Source of the DNA: BPGX01 sp035405785
GTDB lineage: Bacteria; Bacteroidota; Bacteroidia; B-17B0; Aurantibacillaceae
Length of the DNA stretch: 64,000 nucleotides
NCBI GenBank assembly: GCA_035405785.1
Contig: DAONJS010000008.1
Location: 1 to 64,000, forward strand
Direction: 5' to 3'
Part shown: piece after piece, positions 44,787-54,220 of the stretch
How positions within the stretch are numbered: the stretch's first letter is position 1
Layout: each line of letters starts with the position of its first letter
Translations under genes and position numbers: made by a program
The notes under the pieces: model-generated
What the model was told of the DNA's origin: nothing
The model's database searches: none
The model's input: the letters and a program-made list of their open reading frames with translations, nothing else

Positions 44787-44990
44787 TTATTTCATCAATG
44801 CAACAACGATTGCAAATAAAGCAACCCCTTCTACAAGAGCGGCTGCAATAAGCATTGTTGTTCTGATGTTGTTAGCGGCTTCTGGTTGACGAGCAATACC
44901 ATCCATTGCTTTTCCGCCAATCAATCCGATTCCTAAGCCTGCGCCGATTACTGCTAATCCTGCGCCCACTACTGAGATACTTCCAGTCAT
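44787..44990 (-). CDS. atpE: ATP synthase F0 subunit c
   Basis: 67 residues in two helices with the polar loop ARQPEA. The ion-binding carboxylate is Glu54 in AALVEGVALFAIV; the residue after it is Gly, not Ser or Thr, and helix 1 (GAGLGIGLIGGKAMDGIARQ) lacks the Na-type Gln, so the ring is likely a proton type. The GxGxGxG run in helix 1 is present. Confidence 0.96.
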   Translation of the reverse strand: MTGSISVVGAGLAVIGAGLGIGLIGGKAMDGIARQPEAANNIRTTMLIAAALVEGVALFAIVVALMK

Positions 44991-45088
44991 AGTTGTTGGT
45001 TTTTATTGGTTTATATTGGTTTTTAGTTTTTAGTTTTTAATTTTTAGTTATGAGCATTGAATATTGAGCATTTAAATACTCAAAACTA

Positions 45089-46099
45089 TCAATGGTGATG
45101 CTCTTCAATTGCTCCTCCAATGTATAATGATGCTAGTAATGTAAAAATATATGCCTGTAAAAATGCTACAAATGTTTCTAAAATATCTATAAATAAACCA
45201 AAAGCAACTGATAATGGAGCAATGTATAAACTTTTGAACATAAATATCAATCCTACCAAACTAATAATAATAATATGCCCAGCAGTAATGTTTGCAAAAA
45301 GACGAATCATTAAAGCAAATGGTTTGGTGAAAATACCAATTATTTCAATAGGGATTAATATAGGCCATAAAGCAACTGGTGCAGGGGGCATAAAAATATG
45401 TTTCCAATAATATTTGTTGGCTTTTAAATGAACAGTTATTAAAACTATTATAGCAAGCGTTAAAGTAAATGCTATGTTTCCAGTAACATTAGCACTGATT
45501 GGAATTAAGCCAAGTAAATTATTAAATAATATCAAAAAGAAAAGAGTTAAAAGAAAAGGAACATAGTTATCTGCTTTTGAAAGAGGGATATTTTGACGAG
45601 CTACTTCATCTCTGATAAAAATAATAACGGGCTCTAAAAGTGATTGTAATCCTTTTGGTGCAGAATTTACACCTGTGCTTCTGTATGCCTTAGCTACTGA
45701 AGACAATATCAATATCAACAATCCAGCAACTATAAATAACTGAACAACATTTTTTGTAATAGATAAATCGTATATTTTCTCATCAGGATTTTCTGATACG
45801 ATTACATCTTCTTCTAATTTTAAGCCATTATATGATTTTGTGCCATGTTCAAAAACTGAAGCAGAAAAAAACATTAAACCTCTTTTATCAGAATATACAA
45901 TACAAGGTAAAGGAATTGATACTGCATTGTGTCCTTCTCCCCAAAAATGCCAGTAGTGCGAATCTAATATATGTTCAAAAGCTATTTTTGAAATATCCAC
46001 TTTTTCTTCGCTATTGCTTTCTGAATGGTGTTCAGATTCTTGTGCAAATACTGATAAAGAGATCAATAAAGATAAACCAAAAAATATCCTGTTAATCAT
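45089..46099 (-). CDS. atpB: ATP synthase F0 subunit a
   Basis: 336 residues, longer than the E. coli protein (271) owing to a signal-like N-terminus (MINRIFFGLSLLISLSVFAQ) and an extra periplasmic segment of about 90 residues rich in His, Ser and Glu, which is usual in Bacteroidota. The channel part has KPFALMIRLFANITAGHIII with the essential Arg, and the end AYIFTLLASLYIGGAIEEHH is standard. First gene of the atp operon. Confidence 0.95.
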   Translation of the reverse strand: MINRIFFGLSLLISLSVFAQESEHHSESNSEEKVDISKIAFEHILDSHYWHFWGEGHNAVSIPLPCIVYSDKRGLMFFSASVFEHGTKSYNGLKLEEDVIVSENPDEKIYDLSITKNVVQLFIVAGLLILILSSVAKAYRSTGVNSAPKGLQSLLEPVIIFIRDEVARQNIPLSKADNYVPFLLTLFFLILFNNLLGLIPISANVTGNIAFTLTLAIIVLITVHLKANKYYWKHIFMPPAPVALWPILIPIEIIGIFTKPFALMIRLFANITAGHIIIISLVGLIFMFKSLYIAPLSVAFGLFIDILETFVAFLQAYIFTLLASLYIGGAIEEHHH

Positions 46100-46121
46100 T
46101 GCATTTTTTTAAAATCGGCGG

Positions 46122-46152
46122 CAAATATAGTGTTTAAAATCTCATTTGTCAA
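46122..46152 (-). promoter_or_regulatory. Promoter of the atp operon
   Basis: -7 box TATATTTG (46122-46129, minus) followed by CCGCC; a weak TTG is at 46150-46152, 20 bp upstream. ATG of atpB is 22 bp downstream of the box. Confidence 0.6.
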
Positions 46153-46271
46153 TAAAAAAGTGTATGATAAAAATCATTTTTTGATTTTAGTTCCCATTTC
46201 TGTTAAAAAAATACTGAATTATTTCATCAAAAAAATTAATTTTTTTACAATTTAGTATGAAATTTTTTTCA

Positions 46272-46279
46272 TAAATTTG
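46272..46279 (+). promoter_or_regulatory. -7 box of the amidase gene
   Basis: TAAATTTG followed by CAGTG, 31 bp before ATG 46311; no clear -33 element. Confidence 0.5.
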
Positions 46280-46310
46280 CAGTGAAAATTTTTTATTAAA
46301 AATTAAATTT

Positions 46311-49300
46311 ATGAAAAAATTATTATTGTATTTATCAACAGCGATTATCAGCACTCAATTAATTGCAAAAGAAGTCATTGAAACACCTGAAAATCCTTAT
46401 TTTTCTTCGTTTCAAAAAGCATATTCTATTAATCCTTCTGTCCCCAAAGGTTTTTTAGAAGCCATCGCTTATACTCAAACAAGATTTTATCATTTAGATG
46501 GATCACAAAATAGTTGTGTTGGTTTACCCAAAGCCCTTACAGTAATGGGACTTATTAAAGATGGCAAAAATTATTTCAGAGAAAATTTACTAAAAGTTTC
46601 TTTACTCTCTGGTTTTTCAGTAGATGATATTATCAATAATCCAGAAACATCTATATTTGCTTATGCTGCTGCATTTCAAAAACTTCAACAACAATATAAC
46701 ATTTTTGGCGCTGAATATTTAGAACAATATAAAACCATTTTTATTGAATTAAGTGAATTACCGCTTAGTAATGACCTTATCAATGATTTTGCTATGCAAT
46801 CTCATTTGTATCAAATCTATTGGTTTTTATCTCAACCAGAATTTCAAATTGCTTATCATTTTCCTGATTACAAAATTAACTTGAAAGAAATATTCAAAGA
46901 TAACTATGCTGTTTTAAGTGCTAAACAAGTTAATATCACAGATGAAAGCATTTATACCAATGAAGGAGCAATGTATAAAAATTCATCTGTTCAGCAAGTT
47001 CAATCTGCCGACTATCCACCTGCAATTTGGAATCCAGCCGCCAGTTGTAATTACTCTTCAAGAGGTGGCACTGCTATTTCTGCTGTTACAATTCATGATA
47101 CTGAAGGTAGTTATTCAGGTGCTATTTCTTGGTTTAAAAATTGTTCTGCCAGTGTTTCTGCACATTATGTTTTGCGTAGTAGTGATGGACAAGTTACTCA
47201 AATGGTATTAGAAGCAGATAAAGCATGGCATGTTGGCACCGAAAATCCTTATACCATTGGTATAGAACATGAAGGATATATGGCTACGGGGTACAATTGG
47301 TATACAACCGCTATGTATAATTCTTCCTCTGCATTAGTAAAAGATATTTGCAATAGTGGATATGGCATTAGCCCACTAAGAACAGGTTTCTGGCCATGGT
47401 TAGCAACTACCAATTACAATTCAGCAGGAATACCTGGTTCTTGTACAAAAATTAAAGGGCATCAACATTATCCTAATCAAACACATACAGACCCTGGACA
47501 ATACTGGGATTGGAACAGATACTACAAACTTATAAATTCTCCTTATACCATTACTGCCACTTATACAACTTCATCTGGTACTTTTTATGATAGTGGCGGT
47601 TCATCAGGTAATTACTCTAATGATGAAAGAAAAATATATCTATTTACTCAATCTGGTGCTACAAATATCCAACTTACATTTACAAGTTTTGGTTTAGAAA
47701 ACACTTGGGATTATCTGTATATTTACAATGGTGGATCTGTGTGGTCTCCGCAAGTGGGTGTTTATACAGGAACAAATTCACCAGGAACAATATCAGTGAA
47801 TAACGACTCTCTTCTTGTAGAATTTAGAAGTGATTGTGCAACCACTGGTATAGGTTGGGCAGCCAATTACACAATTACTGCAACCGGCAGTGCTTCTGAT
47901 AATATAGCACCTACCACTGCTGTAAGTGCTCCTACTTCATGGATAACATCTAACTTTACCACAACTATTACAGATACTGATAATTCTGGTGGTTCAGGTA
48001 TTCAAAAAGGGTATTATCAAGTAATGGAATATAATGGTAACGAATGGAATGCTAATAGACAAAGAGGATTTTTTGCAGACAATTTTGATAGTACTGGTAT
48101 AAGAACATACTGGAATGCAGTAGTGGGTACTTGGGCTCAATCTGGCGGTGCTCTTATTCAATCCGATGAAACTTCTTCTAACGCAGGAAATACTAATATC
48201 TATGCTTATTTAGATCAAACTTTGTCTAATCGCTATTTATATGAATTTGACATAAATTTAGATGGCACTGGAACAAATAGAAGAGGTGGATTTCACTTTT
48301 TTGCAGATAGCGGAAATGCTTCAAATAGAAATAATTCATACTTCGTTTGGTTTAGATTAGATAATCAAAAATTTCAGTTATATAAAGTAGTTAATGATGC
48401 TTTTGGATCGCCACTTGTGGATATTCCATTAACTATTAATGCTAATACATGGTATAATGTAAAAGTTATTTACGACAGAATTACTGGTGAAATATGGACT
48501 TATTGGAATAATCAATTAATCAATAAATATACCGATCCTTCTCCTCATCCATCAAATGGAGGAAAATATGTATCATTCAGAAGTGGTAATGCAGTGATGA
48601 GTATCAATCAATTAAAAGTTTATCGTTCAAGAGTTTCAGGAAATATCTCGGTTCTCGTTGGTTCAGGAAATACGGATATTCGTTTTCAAAATCCAAATCC
48701 TTCTACGCCATCAGGTCGCATAAAATCTATTGCTCAAGACAATGCTGATAATATCTCTACAATTGCCTATCAAGATGTCAATGTAGATTGGACACCACCA
48801 TCTAATCCTACTCCTGTCAATGATGGCAAAACAACTGATATTAATATCGCTTGTACCAAAGATAGTTTAAGTGTTAATTGGGGAACTTCTGCTGATCCAA
48901 ATTCTGGTTTAACTCAATATTGGTTTTCTGTTGGAACATCTGCTGGTAACACGAATATCATCAACTGGACTAATGCGTGGGCAAATACTTTAATCACAGT
49001 AAATATTCCGGGAATTACACACGGCACAACATATTACTTTAATGTAAAAGCAGAAAATGGTGCAGGTTTGATGAGTTCAGTAATTAGTAGTAATGGTCAA
49101 ACAGTAGATACAACTTGTGTACCCACATCATTACAACAATTATCACATTCTCTCCAAAGCATTCTTTTGTATCCTACTCCTGCCAAAGAAAATATCAATA
49201 TCGCTTCTCCCGAAAAATGTAAAATAGAAATATACAATACACTTGGTTCAAAAGTGTTTGAAGCCGCTACTGACGAAAATGTTTTATCTATTAACATTAG

Positions 49301-49382
49301 TAAATGGGCAAAGGGCATGTATTTTGTAGTAATTAAATCAGATAGTGGAAAAATAACATCAGGAAAATTCCTGAAAGATTAG
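46311..49382 (+). CDS. Secreted N-acetylmuramoyl-L-alanine amidase with CUB and T9SS domains
   Basis: 1023 residues. Signal peptide 1-19. A helical N-terminal part (about 20-220) is followed by an amidase_2 domain (about 235-410): AVTIHDTEG (His262), IGIEHEGY, and GHQHYPNQTHTDPGQYW with the second His and Asp394 as zinc ligands. A CUB-like domain (about 420-525) has WDYLYIYNGG and VNNDSLLVEFRSD. Next come an Ig-like or laminin-G-like region with repeated Trp/Asn stretches, a fibronectin type III domain near 830-930, and a type A sorting domain (YPTPAKENINI to SGKFLKD). It should cleave peptide from peptidoglycan outside the cell. Confidence 0.9.
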   Translation: MKKLLLYLSTAIISTQLIAKEVIETPENPYFSSFQKAYSINPSVPKGFLEAIAYTQTRFYHLDGSQNSCVGLPKALTVMGLIKDGKNYFRENLLKVSLLSGFSVDDIINNPETSIFAYAAAFQKLQQQYNIFGAEYLEQYKTIFIELSELPLSNDLINDFAMQSHLYQIYWFLSQPEFQIAYHFPDYKINLKEIFKDNYAVLSAKQVNITDESIYTNEGAMYKNSSVQQVQSADYPPAIWNPAASCNYSSRGGTAISAVTIHDTEGSYSGAISWFKNCSASVSAHYVLRSSDGQVTQMVLEADKAWHVGTENPYTIGIEHEGYMATGYNWYTTAMYNSSSALVKDICNSGYGISPLRTGFWPWLATTNYNSAGIPGSCTKIKGHQHYPNQTHTDPGQYWDWNRYYKLINSPYTITATYTTSSGTFYDSGGSSGNYSNDERKIYLFTQSGATNIQLTFTSFGLENTWDYLYIYNGGSVWSPQVGVYTGTNSPGTISVNNDSLLVEFRSDCATTGIGWAANYTITATGSASDNIAPTTAVSAPTSWITSNFTTTITDTDNSGGSGIQKGYYQVMEYNGNEWNANRQRGFFADNFDSTGIRTYWNAVVGTWAQSGGALIQSDETSSNAGNTNIYAYLDQTLSNRYLYEFDINLDGTGTNRRGGFHFFADSGNASNRNNSYFVWFRLDNQKFQLYKVVNDAFGSPLVDIPLTINANTWYNVKVIYDRITGEIWTYWNNQLINKYTDPSPHPSNGGKYVSFRSGNAVMSINQLKVYRSRVSGNISVLVGSGNTDIRFQNPNPSTPSGRIKSIAQDNADNISTIAYQDVNVDWTPPSNPTPVNDGKTTDINIACTKDSLSVNWGTSADPNSGLTQYWFSVGTSAGNTNIINWTNAWANTLITVNIPGITHGTTYYFNVKAENGAGLMSSVISSNGQTVDTTCVPTSLQQLSHSLQSILLYPTPAKENINIASPEKCKIEIYNTLGSKVFEAATDENVLSINISKWAKGMYFVVIKSDSGKITSGKFLKD

Positions 49383-49458
49383 AAATTTTTTAAACACATT
49401 TGAAAAAGTGTTTGTGTAAATTTAGGTTATTTATATTTTGCATATTTGCCGCTAAAAA

Positions 49459-50196
49459 ATGTTTCCATTATACGACACAATTCCTTCATCAAGATTTCCT
49501 ATTGTAAATTATATATTAATATTTTTGAATATTGTTATTTTCGTGTATCAATCACAACTAAATGAATCAGAATTACAATGGTTTGTATACCATTTTGGAT
49601 TAGTTCCTGCACGATTTACAAATCCTGATTTTGAGTTAGAAACGGGTTTGTTATCTAATGATTATTCTCCATTCTTTACAAATATGTTTTTACATGGAAG
49701 TTTAGCACATTTGATAGGAAATATGTGGACATTGTATATTTTTGGTGATAATGTTGAAGATAAAATGGGACATTTTCGTTATTTGATATTTTATATTTTA
49801 ACTGGGGTTCTGGCATCTGTATCACATTTTATGATAAATCCTAACTCAACTATGCCTGCAGTAGGTGCATCTGGTGCTATTTCTGGAATAATGGGAGCTT
49901 ATTTTTTATTATTTCCACATAGTAAAATTGTAACAATGGTTATTCTCTTTATATTTGTAGATTTTATTCCTATTCCTGCATTTGTATTTTTATTATTTTG
50001 GTTTTTAGGGCAATTGTTTAGTGGTGTAATTTCAGAATTTGTAAAGACGTTTATGAGAGAATATGAAGTGGGTGGAATTGCTTTTTGGGCACATATAGGA
50101 GGGTTTTTGGCAGGAATGTTATTTTACAAATTTTTCTTACAAAAAAATAGAAATAAACGAGGTGATTATTACGATGATTACGAAGTAATTGGATAG
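49459..50196 (+). CDS. Rhomboid intramembrane serine protease
   Basis: 245 residues, six helices. FLHGSLAHLIGNMWTLYIFG is the HxxxN oxyanion region, GASGAISGIMGAYF has the catalytic Ser (138), and AFWAHIGGFLAGML has the catalytic His (212). Complete and of normal length. The C-terminal tail NRNKRGDYYDDYEV is charged. Its substrate is unknown. Confidence 0.93.
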   Translation: MFPLYDTIPSSRFPIVNYILIFLNIVIFVYQSQLNESELQWFVYHFGLVPARFTNPDFELETGLLSNDYSPFFTNMFLHGSLAHLIGNMWTLYIFGDNVEDKMGHFRYLIFYILTGVLASVSHFMINPNSTMPAVGASGAISGIMGAYFLLFPHSKIVTMVILFIFVDFIPIPAFVFLLFWFLGQLFSGVISEFVKTFMREYEVGGIAFWAHIGGFLAGMLFYKFFLQKNRNKRGDYYDDYEVIG

Positions 50197-50307
50197 TTAT
50201 TATTCAGTGGGAAACAAAGTAAAATTCAAATTTATTAACTGTACCAAATGATTGGCATTTTTTTAGTAAAAAATATACTAAAAAACTTTATTTTCCGAAA
50301 TATTTAA

Positions 50308-50414
50308 ACACAAAGTTCACAAAGAAGATTATTAACACTGAGATCACAAAGGACTTAAAAAATTTATTAACCCTTTGCGTTCTTTGTGTAAAAGTTTTGG
50401 TGTTCTTGGTGTTT
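50308..50414. repeat. CACAAAG-type inverted repeat
   Basis: ACACAAAGTTCACAAAGAAG... and ...CTTTGCGTTCTTTGTGTAAAAG face each other. A relative lies at 55671-55767 (CACAAAGAACGCCAAG ... GTTCTTTGTGCACC...TTTGTGGTTT), with scraps at 2009-2028 and 2622-2636. The gap 50197-50542 holds only this and the Hsp20 terminator. Confidence 0.6.
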
Positions 50415-50494
50415 AATATATCATTTATTTTCGGATTTTAGAGTAACTTTGGTATATAACCAATTTGAATTGAATAAATGAATAATTTAAAACA

Positions 50495-50525
50495 AAAAAC
50501 GGCTCCGATTTTCAGAGCCGTTTTT
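50495..50525 (-). terminator. Terminator downstream of hsp20
   Basis: AAAAACGGCTC (50495-50505) and GAGCCGTTTTT (50515-50525), 9-nt loop: an 11-bp stem with A and T runs on both sides, so it can work in either direction; on the minus strand it ends the Hsp20 transcript. Confidence 0.85.
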
Positions 50526-50542
50526 ACACGATTGGTAATTAA

Positions 50543-50989
50543 TTATTGAATTTCAATTCTCTTTTGGGCTTTTTTAATTACACTTTCTTTCTTTGGAATT
50601 ACGATGTTCAAAATACCATCTTTGTAAGAAGCAGAGATTTTTTCTGTATCCACAATTTCAGGTAATTGGAAAGAACGGCTGAAAGAACTGTAATTAAATT
50701 CTCTGCGAGTGTAGTTGTCTTTTTCTTCTGTTTTTTCTTCTTTTTGTTCAGAAGAGATGGTAAGAACATCGTCTTCTAAATCGATCTTGATGTCTTCTTT
50801 TTTGATACCTGGAATTCCCAACTCTATTTGAAAATTTTCTTCGGTTTCTTTGATATTAGCAGATGGGATTGTGCTTCCGATGAATCTGCTAAATGTTGTT
50901 CCGAAAGTTGGAAATTCACTTTCAAAGAAGTTTTCAATTAAGTTTTTGAATGTTGGGATTGTGTTTTCTTTTTTTACTAAGTTTGCCAT
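50543..50989 (-). CDS. Hsp20 / alpha-crystallin small heat-shock protein
   Basis: 148 residues. An ATP-independent chaperone that holds unfolding proteins. The alpha-crystallin domain spans about 45-148: ANIKETEENFQIELGIPGIK, KEDIKIDLEDDVLTISSEQK, SFSRSFQLPEIVDTEKISAS and YKDGILNIVIPKKES. The C-terminal IEIQ carries the IXI-like motif used in assembly. Single gene with a strong terminator. Confidence 0.95.
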   Translation of the reverse strand: MANLVKKENTIPTFKNLIENFFESEFPTFGTTFSRFIGSTIPSANIKETEENFQIELGIPGIKKEDIKIDLEDDVLTISSEQKEEKTEEKDNYTRREFNYSSFSRSFQLPEIVDTEKISASYKDGILNIVIPKKESVIKKAQKRIEIQ

Positions 50990-51107
50990 AGTTGTAAGTT
51001 TTTGGGGTTAATCTGATTAGCATTTTTCAATATTTGTGCCATAAATAAATTTAATCTCTAAAAAAGAATTTTTTTCAGAAAAATAATTTTTATTCAGTCA
51101 ATTTGTC

Positions 51108-51115
51108 TAATTTTG
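51108..51115 (+). promoter_or_regulatory. -7 box of ABC ATPase gene
   Basis: TAATTTTG followed by TGCGG. It overlaps the first codon of the longest open frame (51113), so translation must begin later, at ATG 51146. Confidence 0.55.
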
Positions 51116-51145
51116 TGCGGAATTAAAGCCAAAATTTCATTGAAA

Positions 51146-52090
51146 ATGAATATATTAGATGTTATAGAGGTAAGTAAACAATACTATCAGCACAAAGCAT
51201 TAGATAAAATTTCTATTAGCGTAAAAGAAGGAAGTATCTATGGATTATTAGGACCTAATGGAGCTGGGAAAACAACATTGATTAGAATAATCACAAAAAT
51301 AATTTCTCCCGATGAAGGAAAAGTTTTATTGAATAATCAACCCATTTCAGATGATGATGTTACAAAAATTGGTTATTTACCAGAAGAAAGAGGATTATAC
51401 AAAAATGTAAAAGTATTTGATCAGTTGCTATATCTATCTCAACTCAAAGGATTAGAAAAATTTTCTGCTATTGAAAGAATTAATTATTGGCTCAAAAAAC
51501 TAAATATAAATGAATGGAAAAATAAAAAAGTTAGTGATTTAAGTAAAGGAATGCAGCAAAAAATTCAATTTATTGCAACTGTATTACATTCTCCAAAATT
51601 GATGATTTTAGATGAACCATTTAGTGGCTTTGATCCTATCAATGCTGAAATTATTAAGAACGAAATTATAAATCTCAAAAAAGAAGGCACTACTATTATT
51701 TTATCTACACATAATATGAACAGTGTAGAAGAACTCTGTGATGATATAGCACTCATACATCAAGCAAAAGTAGTTTTATCTGGCAATGTATTTGAACTCA
51801 AAAAACAATATTCGGATGCTGTTTATCAAATTATGTTCAAAGGAAATTTACAAGCATTTACACACGCATTGTGGGCATCAGCAGAGTTAATATCTACTAA
51901 GGAAATTCATAATAATATATTAGCAAGAATAAAATTAAAACCCAAAATAACTATCAATAAAATACTTCAACAAATTTTGCCTGTTTGTGAAATAATTTTT
52001 GTAAAAGAAGAATTATTATCAATGAATGATATTTTTATTAAAACTGTAGGACAATCCATAAATGTTTCTGAATCAATACTCACAGAATAA
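51146..52090 (+). CDS. ABC transporter ATP-binding protein (NatA/GldA type)
   Basis: About 314 residues. Walker A GLLGPNGAGKTTLIRIITK, Q loop YLPEERGLYKNVKVFDQLLY, signature DLSKGMQQKIQFIA, Walker B MILDEPFSGFDP, switch His in STHNMNSVEELCDD. The last 80 residues form a DUF4162-like C-terminal domain found in ABC-2 exporters. Although the frame begins at 51113, ATG 51146 (MNILDVIEVSKQYY) fits the promoter box. The permease partner is unclear; the next gene overlaps its stop (TAATG). Confidence 0.9.
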   Translation: MNILDVIEVSKQYYQHKALDKISISVKEGSIYGLLGPNGAGKTTLIRIITKIISPDEGKVLLNNQPISDDDVTKIGYLPEERGLYKNVKVFDQLLYLSQLKGLEKFSAIERINYWLKKLNINEWKNKKVSDLSKGMQQKIQFIATVLHSPKLMILDEPFSGFDPINAEIIKNEIINLKKEGTTIILSTHNMNSVEELCDDIALIHQAKVVLSGNVFELKKQYSDAVYQIMFKGNLQAFTHALWASAELISTKEIHNNILARIKLKPKITINKILQQILPVCEIIFVKEELLSMNDIFIKTVGQSINVSESILTE

Positions 52091-53472
52091 TGATATTAAG
52101 GGATTTTATAGAGGTTTATGATTTTTTGTTATTTCCTATTTATATTATAGTTTTTTCATTGTTTGCGATTGCTTTTAAAAAGAAATATCTTTTACAAGGA
52201 AAAGATGAATACAGATATTTTGATTTAGGTATTATAATCAAAATGACTGGAGCATTTGCATTTGCAATAGTTTATGCATTTTACTATAAAGATGGAGATA
52301 CAGGAAATTATTACAGAACAGGTAAGGCATTGATGGAATTATTATTTACTCGGCCTTCGGATTATTTTGAAATAATGATTGGGAACGCTCATCCTAACAG
52401 GTTTTATTACTTTTATAGCGATGATTATACTTTTCCCGTATTTTGGTCAAATGATAAATACGCATTCTTTGTATCAAGAATTACAAGCGTTGTAACCATC
52501 TTTGGAGCAGGAAGATTTATTCCAACGACTTTGACTTTTTCTATTATTGGATTTTGGGGAAACTGGAAGTTATATCAAATGATGTGTGAAATTTACCCTA
52601 AATTAAAAAGGCAATTGTTTATAGCCATATTTGCTGTGCCTTCTACTGCATTCTGGACATCTGGAATTATGAAAGATACAGTAACATTATCTGCAGTATG
52701 CTGGTATTTATATGGTTTTTACAATTTAATGATTAAAAGAAAATTCAACTGGTATTATTGGGTTGCCATCATTGCCGCCGTATATATTCACCTAAATGTA
52801 AAGCCCTATGTATTATATGCTTTATTGCCGGGTTCTTTAATCTGGTTGAGTACAAGTTTATTAGATAAATACAATGCAAGCTTTACAAGAAGTTTGCTTA
52901 CTATGATATTAGTATCAATGGGCAGTGTTGCAGGTTTTTTTGCATTGAGTTTATTAAGTGATAAAATGGGCGATTATGCAGTAGACAGAGTATTAGAAAA
53001 ATCTGAAGTTGTAAGAAGTGATTTAAAGCGTGAAGCATATCGTGGAAATTCTTTTGATATTGGAGAATATGATAAATCAATAACAGGAATGATTAGCATT
53101 GCTCCCAAAGCCATATTTGCAGGACTTTTCAGACCAAGTTTATTAGATGTAAGAAATGTAGTAATGTTCATTTCTGCTATTGAAAATACTGTATTGTTAT
53201 ACTTACTAATCAGATTATTTTGGAGATACAAATGGGGCATAATATTTAAGATTATTTATCAACAATCAATCGTAATGTTTATGATGATATTTTCATTGTT
53301 CTTTTCATTTTCAGTTGGTTTAAGCATATCAAATTTTGGTTCATTAGTTCGTTTGAAAACGCCTGCTTTGCCATTTTTTGTATTATCATTATTCATCATT
53401 GAATATTTTTGCGAACAAGAAAGAATTAAACAATTTCATTATATTGAATTTGAAAAAGAAAATAATCATTGA
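52090..53472 (+). CDS. Polytopic membrane protein of unknown function
   Basis: 460 residues with about 9-10 hydrophobic helices. Distinct stretches: AFYYKDGDTGNYYRTGKALM, SRITSVVTIFGAGRFIPTTL, AVPSTAFWTSGIMKDTVTLS, and YIHLNVKPYVLYALLPG. The helix-loop layout, with DGDTGNYY early on, is like GT-C or polysaccharide-polymerase proteins rather than an ABC permease. Its ATG shares a base with the ATPase stop, so the two are translated together. I do not know its role. Confidence 0.65.
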   Translation: MILRDFIEVYDFLLFPIYIIVFSLFAIAFKKKYLLQGKDEYRYFDLGIIIKMTGAFAFAIVYAFYYKDGDTGNYYRTGKALMELLFTRPSDYFEIMIGNAHPNRFYYFYSDDYTFPVFWSNDKYAFFVSRITSVVTIFGAGRFIPTTLTFSIIGFWGNWKLYQMMCEIYPKLKRQLFIAIFAVPSTAFWTSGIMKDTVTLSAVCWYLYGFYNLMIKRKFNWYYWVAIIAAVYIHLNVKPYVLYALLPGSLIWLSTSLLDKYNASFTRSLLTMILVSMGSVAGFFALSLLSDKMGDYAVDRVLEKSEVVRSDLKREAYRGNSFDIGEYDKSITGMISIAPKAIFAGLFRPSLLDVRNVVMFISAIENTVLLYLLIRLFWRYKWGIIFKIIYQQSIVMFMMIFSLFFSFSVGLSISNFGSLVRLKTPALPFFVLSLFIIEYFCEQERIKQFHYIEFEKENNH

Positions 53473-53536
53473 CCAGATTCATAAATAATTTAGGATTTAA
53501 AATGCCTCCTCAATTTAATAAAAATAACAAAATAAA

Positions 53537-54217
53537 ATGCCTACTAAATTAGAAAAATTTCAGGAATTTAAGCAATTCAAAAATGCTTTCACTTATTTGT
53601 TTGATAATTATATTTTGCAAGATAAAAATTTTGATTTATTTGGAAAATGGCATCAGGATTATTTCAAAAACAATAATCCTATTGTAATAGAAATTGGATG
53701 CGGAAGAGGAGAATACACAGTTGGTTTAGCAGAAAGATATATTCAAAAAAACTTTATTGGCATTGATTTTAAAAGTAACAGAATGTGGAAAGGGGCTAAA
53801 TACGCCATTGAAAATGATTTGAATAATGTTGCTTTTATCCGAACACGAGTTGAATTTTTAGATAAGGTCTTTGCACCTAATGAAGTTGAAGAAATATGGA
53901 TTACTTTTCCCGACCCGCAAATACAAAAATCTCGTATTAAAAAAAGATTAACTCATCCAAAATTTCTTGAATTATATAAAAAGTTTTTGAAACCTAATGG
54001 TATAGTTCATCTTAAAACTGATAATACTATTTTTTTTGAATATACTTTAGAGGTATTAAATAATCTTGGTATAAAACCACTATTAGTTTCTTTTGATTTA
54101 CACAAAGAAAATATTCATCCTGAATTATTAGAAGTAAAAAGTATTCAAACTTATTATGAAAAACTTTTTTCTGAACAAGGGTATACTATTAAATACTGCA
54201 AATTTCAAATACAATAA
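53537..54217 (+). CDS. trmB: tRNA (guanine-N7)-methyltransferase
   Basis: 226 residues. Puts the 7-methyl group on G46 of tRNA. NPIVIEIGCGRGEYTVGLAE is the SAM-binding motif, NFIGIDFKSNRMWKGAKYAI follows, then EIWITFPDPQIQKSRIKKRL (the TFPDPxxK signature) and VHLKTDNTIFFEYTLEVL. N-terminal and C-terminal parts are of normal length. Confidence 0.95.
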   Translation: MPTKLEKFQEFKQFKNAFTYLFDNYILQDKNFDLFGKWHQDYFKNNNPIVIEIGCGRGEYTVGLAERYIQKNFIGIDFKSNRMWKGAKYAIENDLNNVAFIRTRVEFLDKVFAPNEVEEIWITFPDPQIQKSRIKKRLTHPKFLELYKKFLKPNGIVHLKTDNTIFFEYTLEVLNNLGIKPLLVSFDLHKENIHPELLEVKSIQTYYEKLFSEQGYTIKYCKFQIQ

Positions 54218-54220
54218 GTT

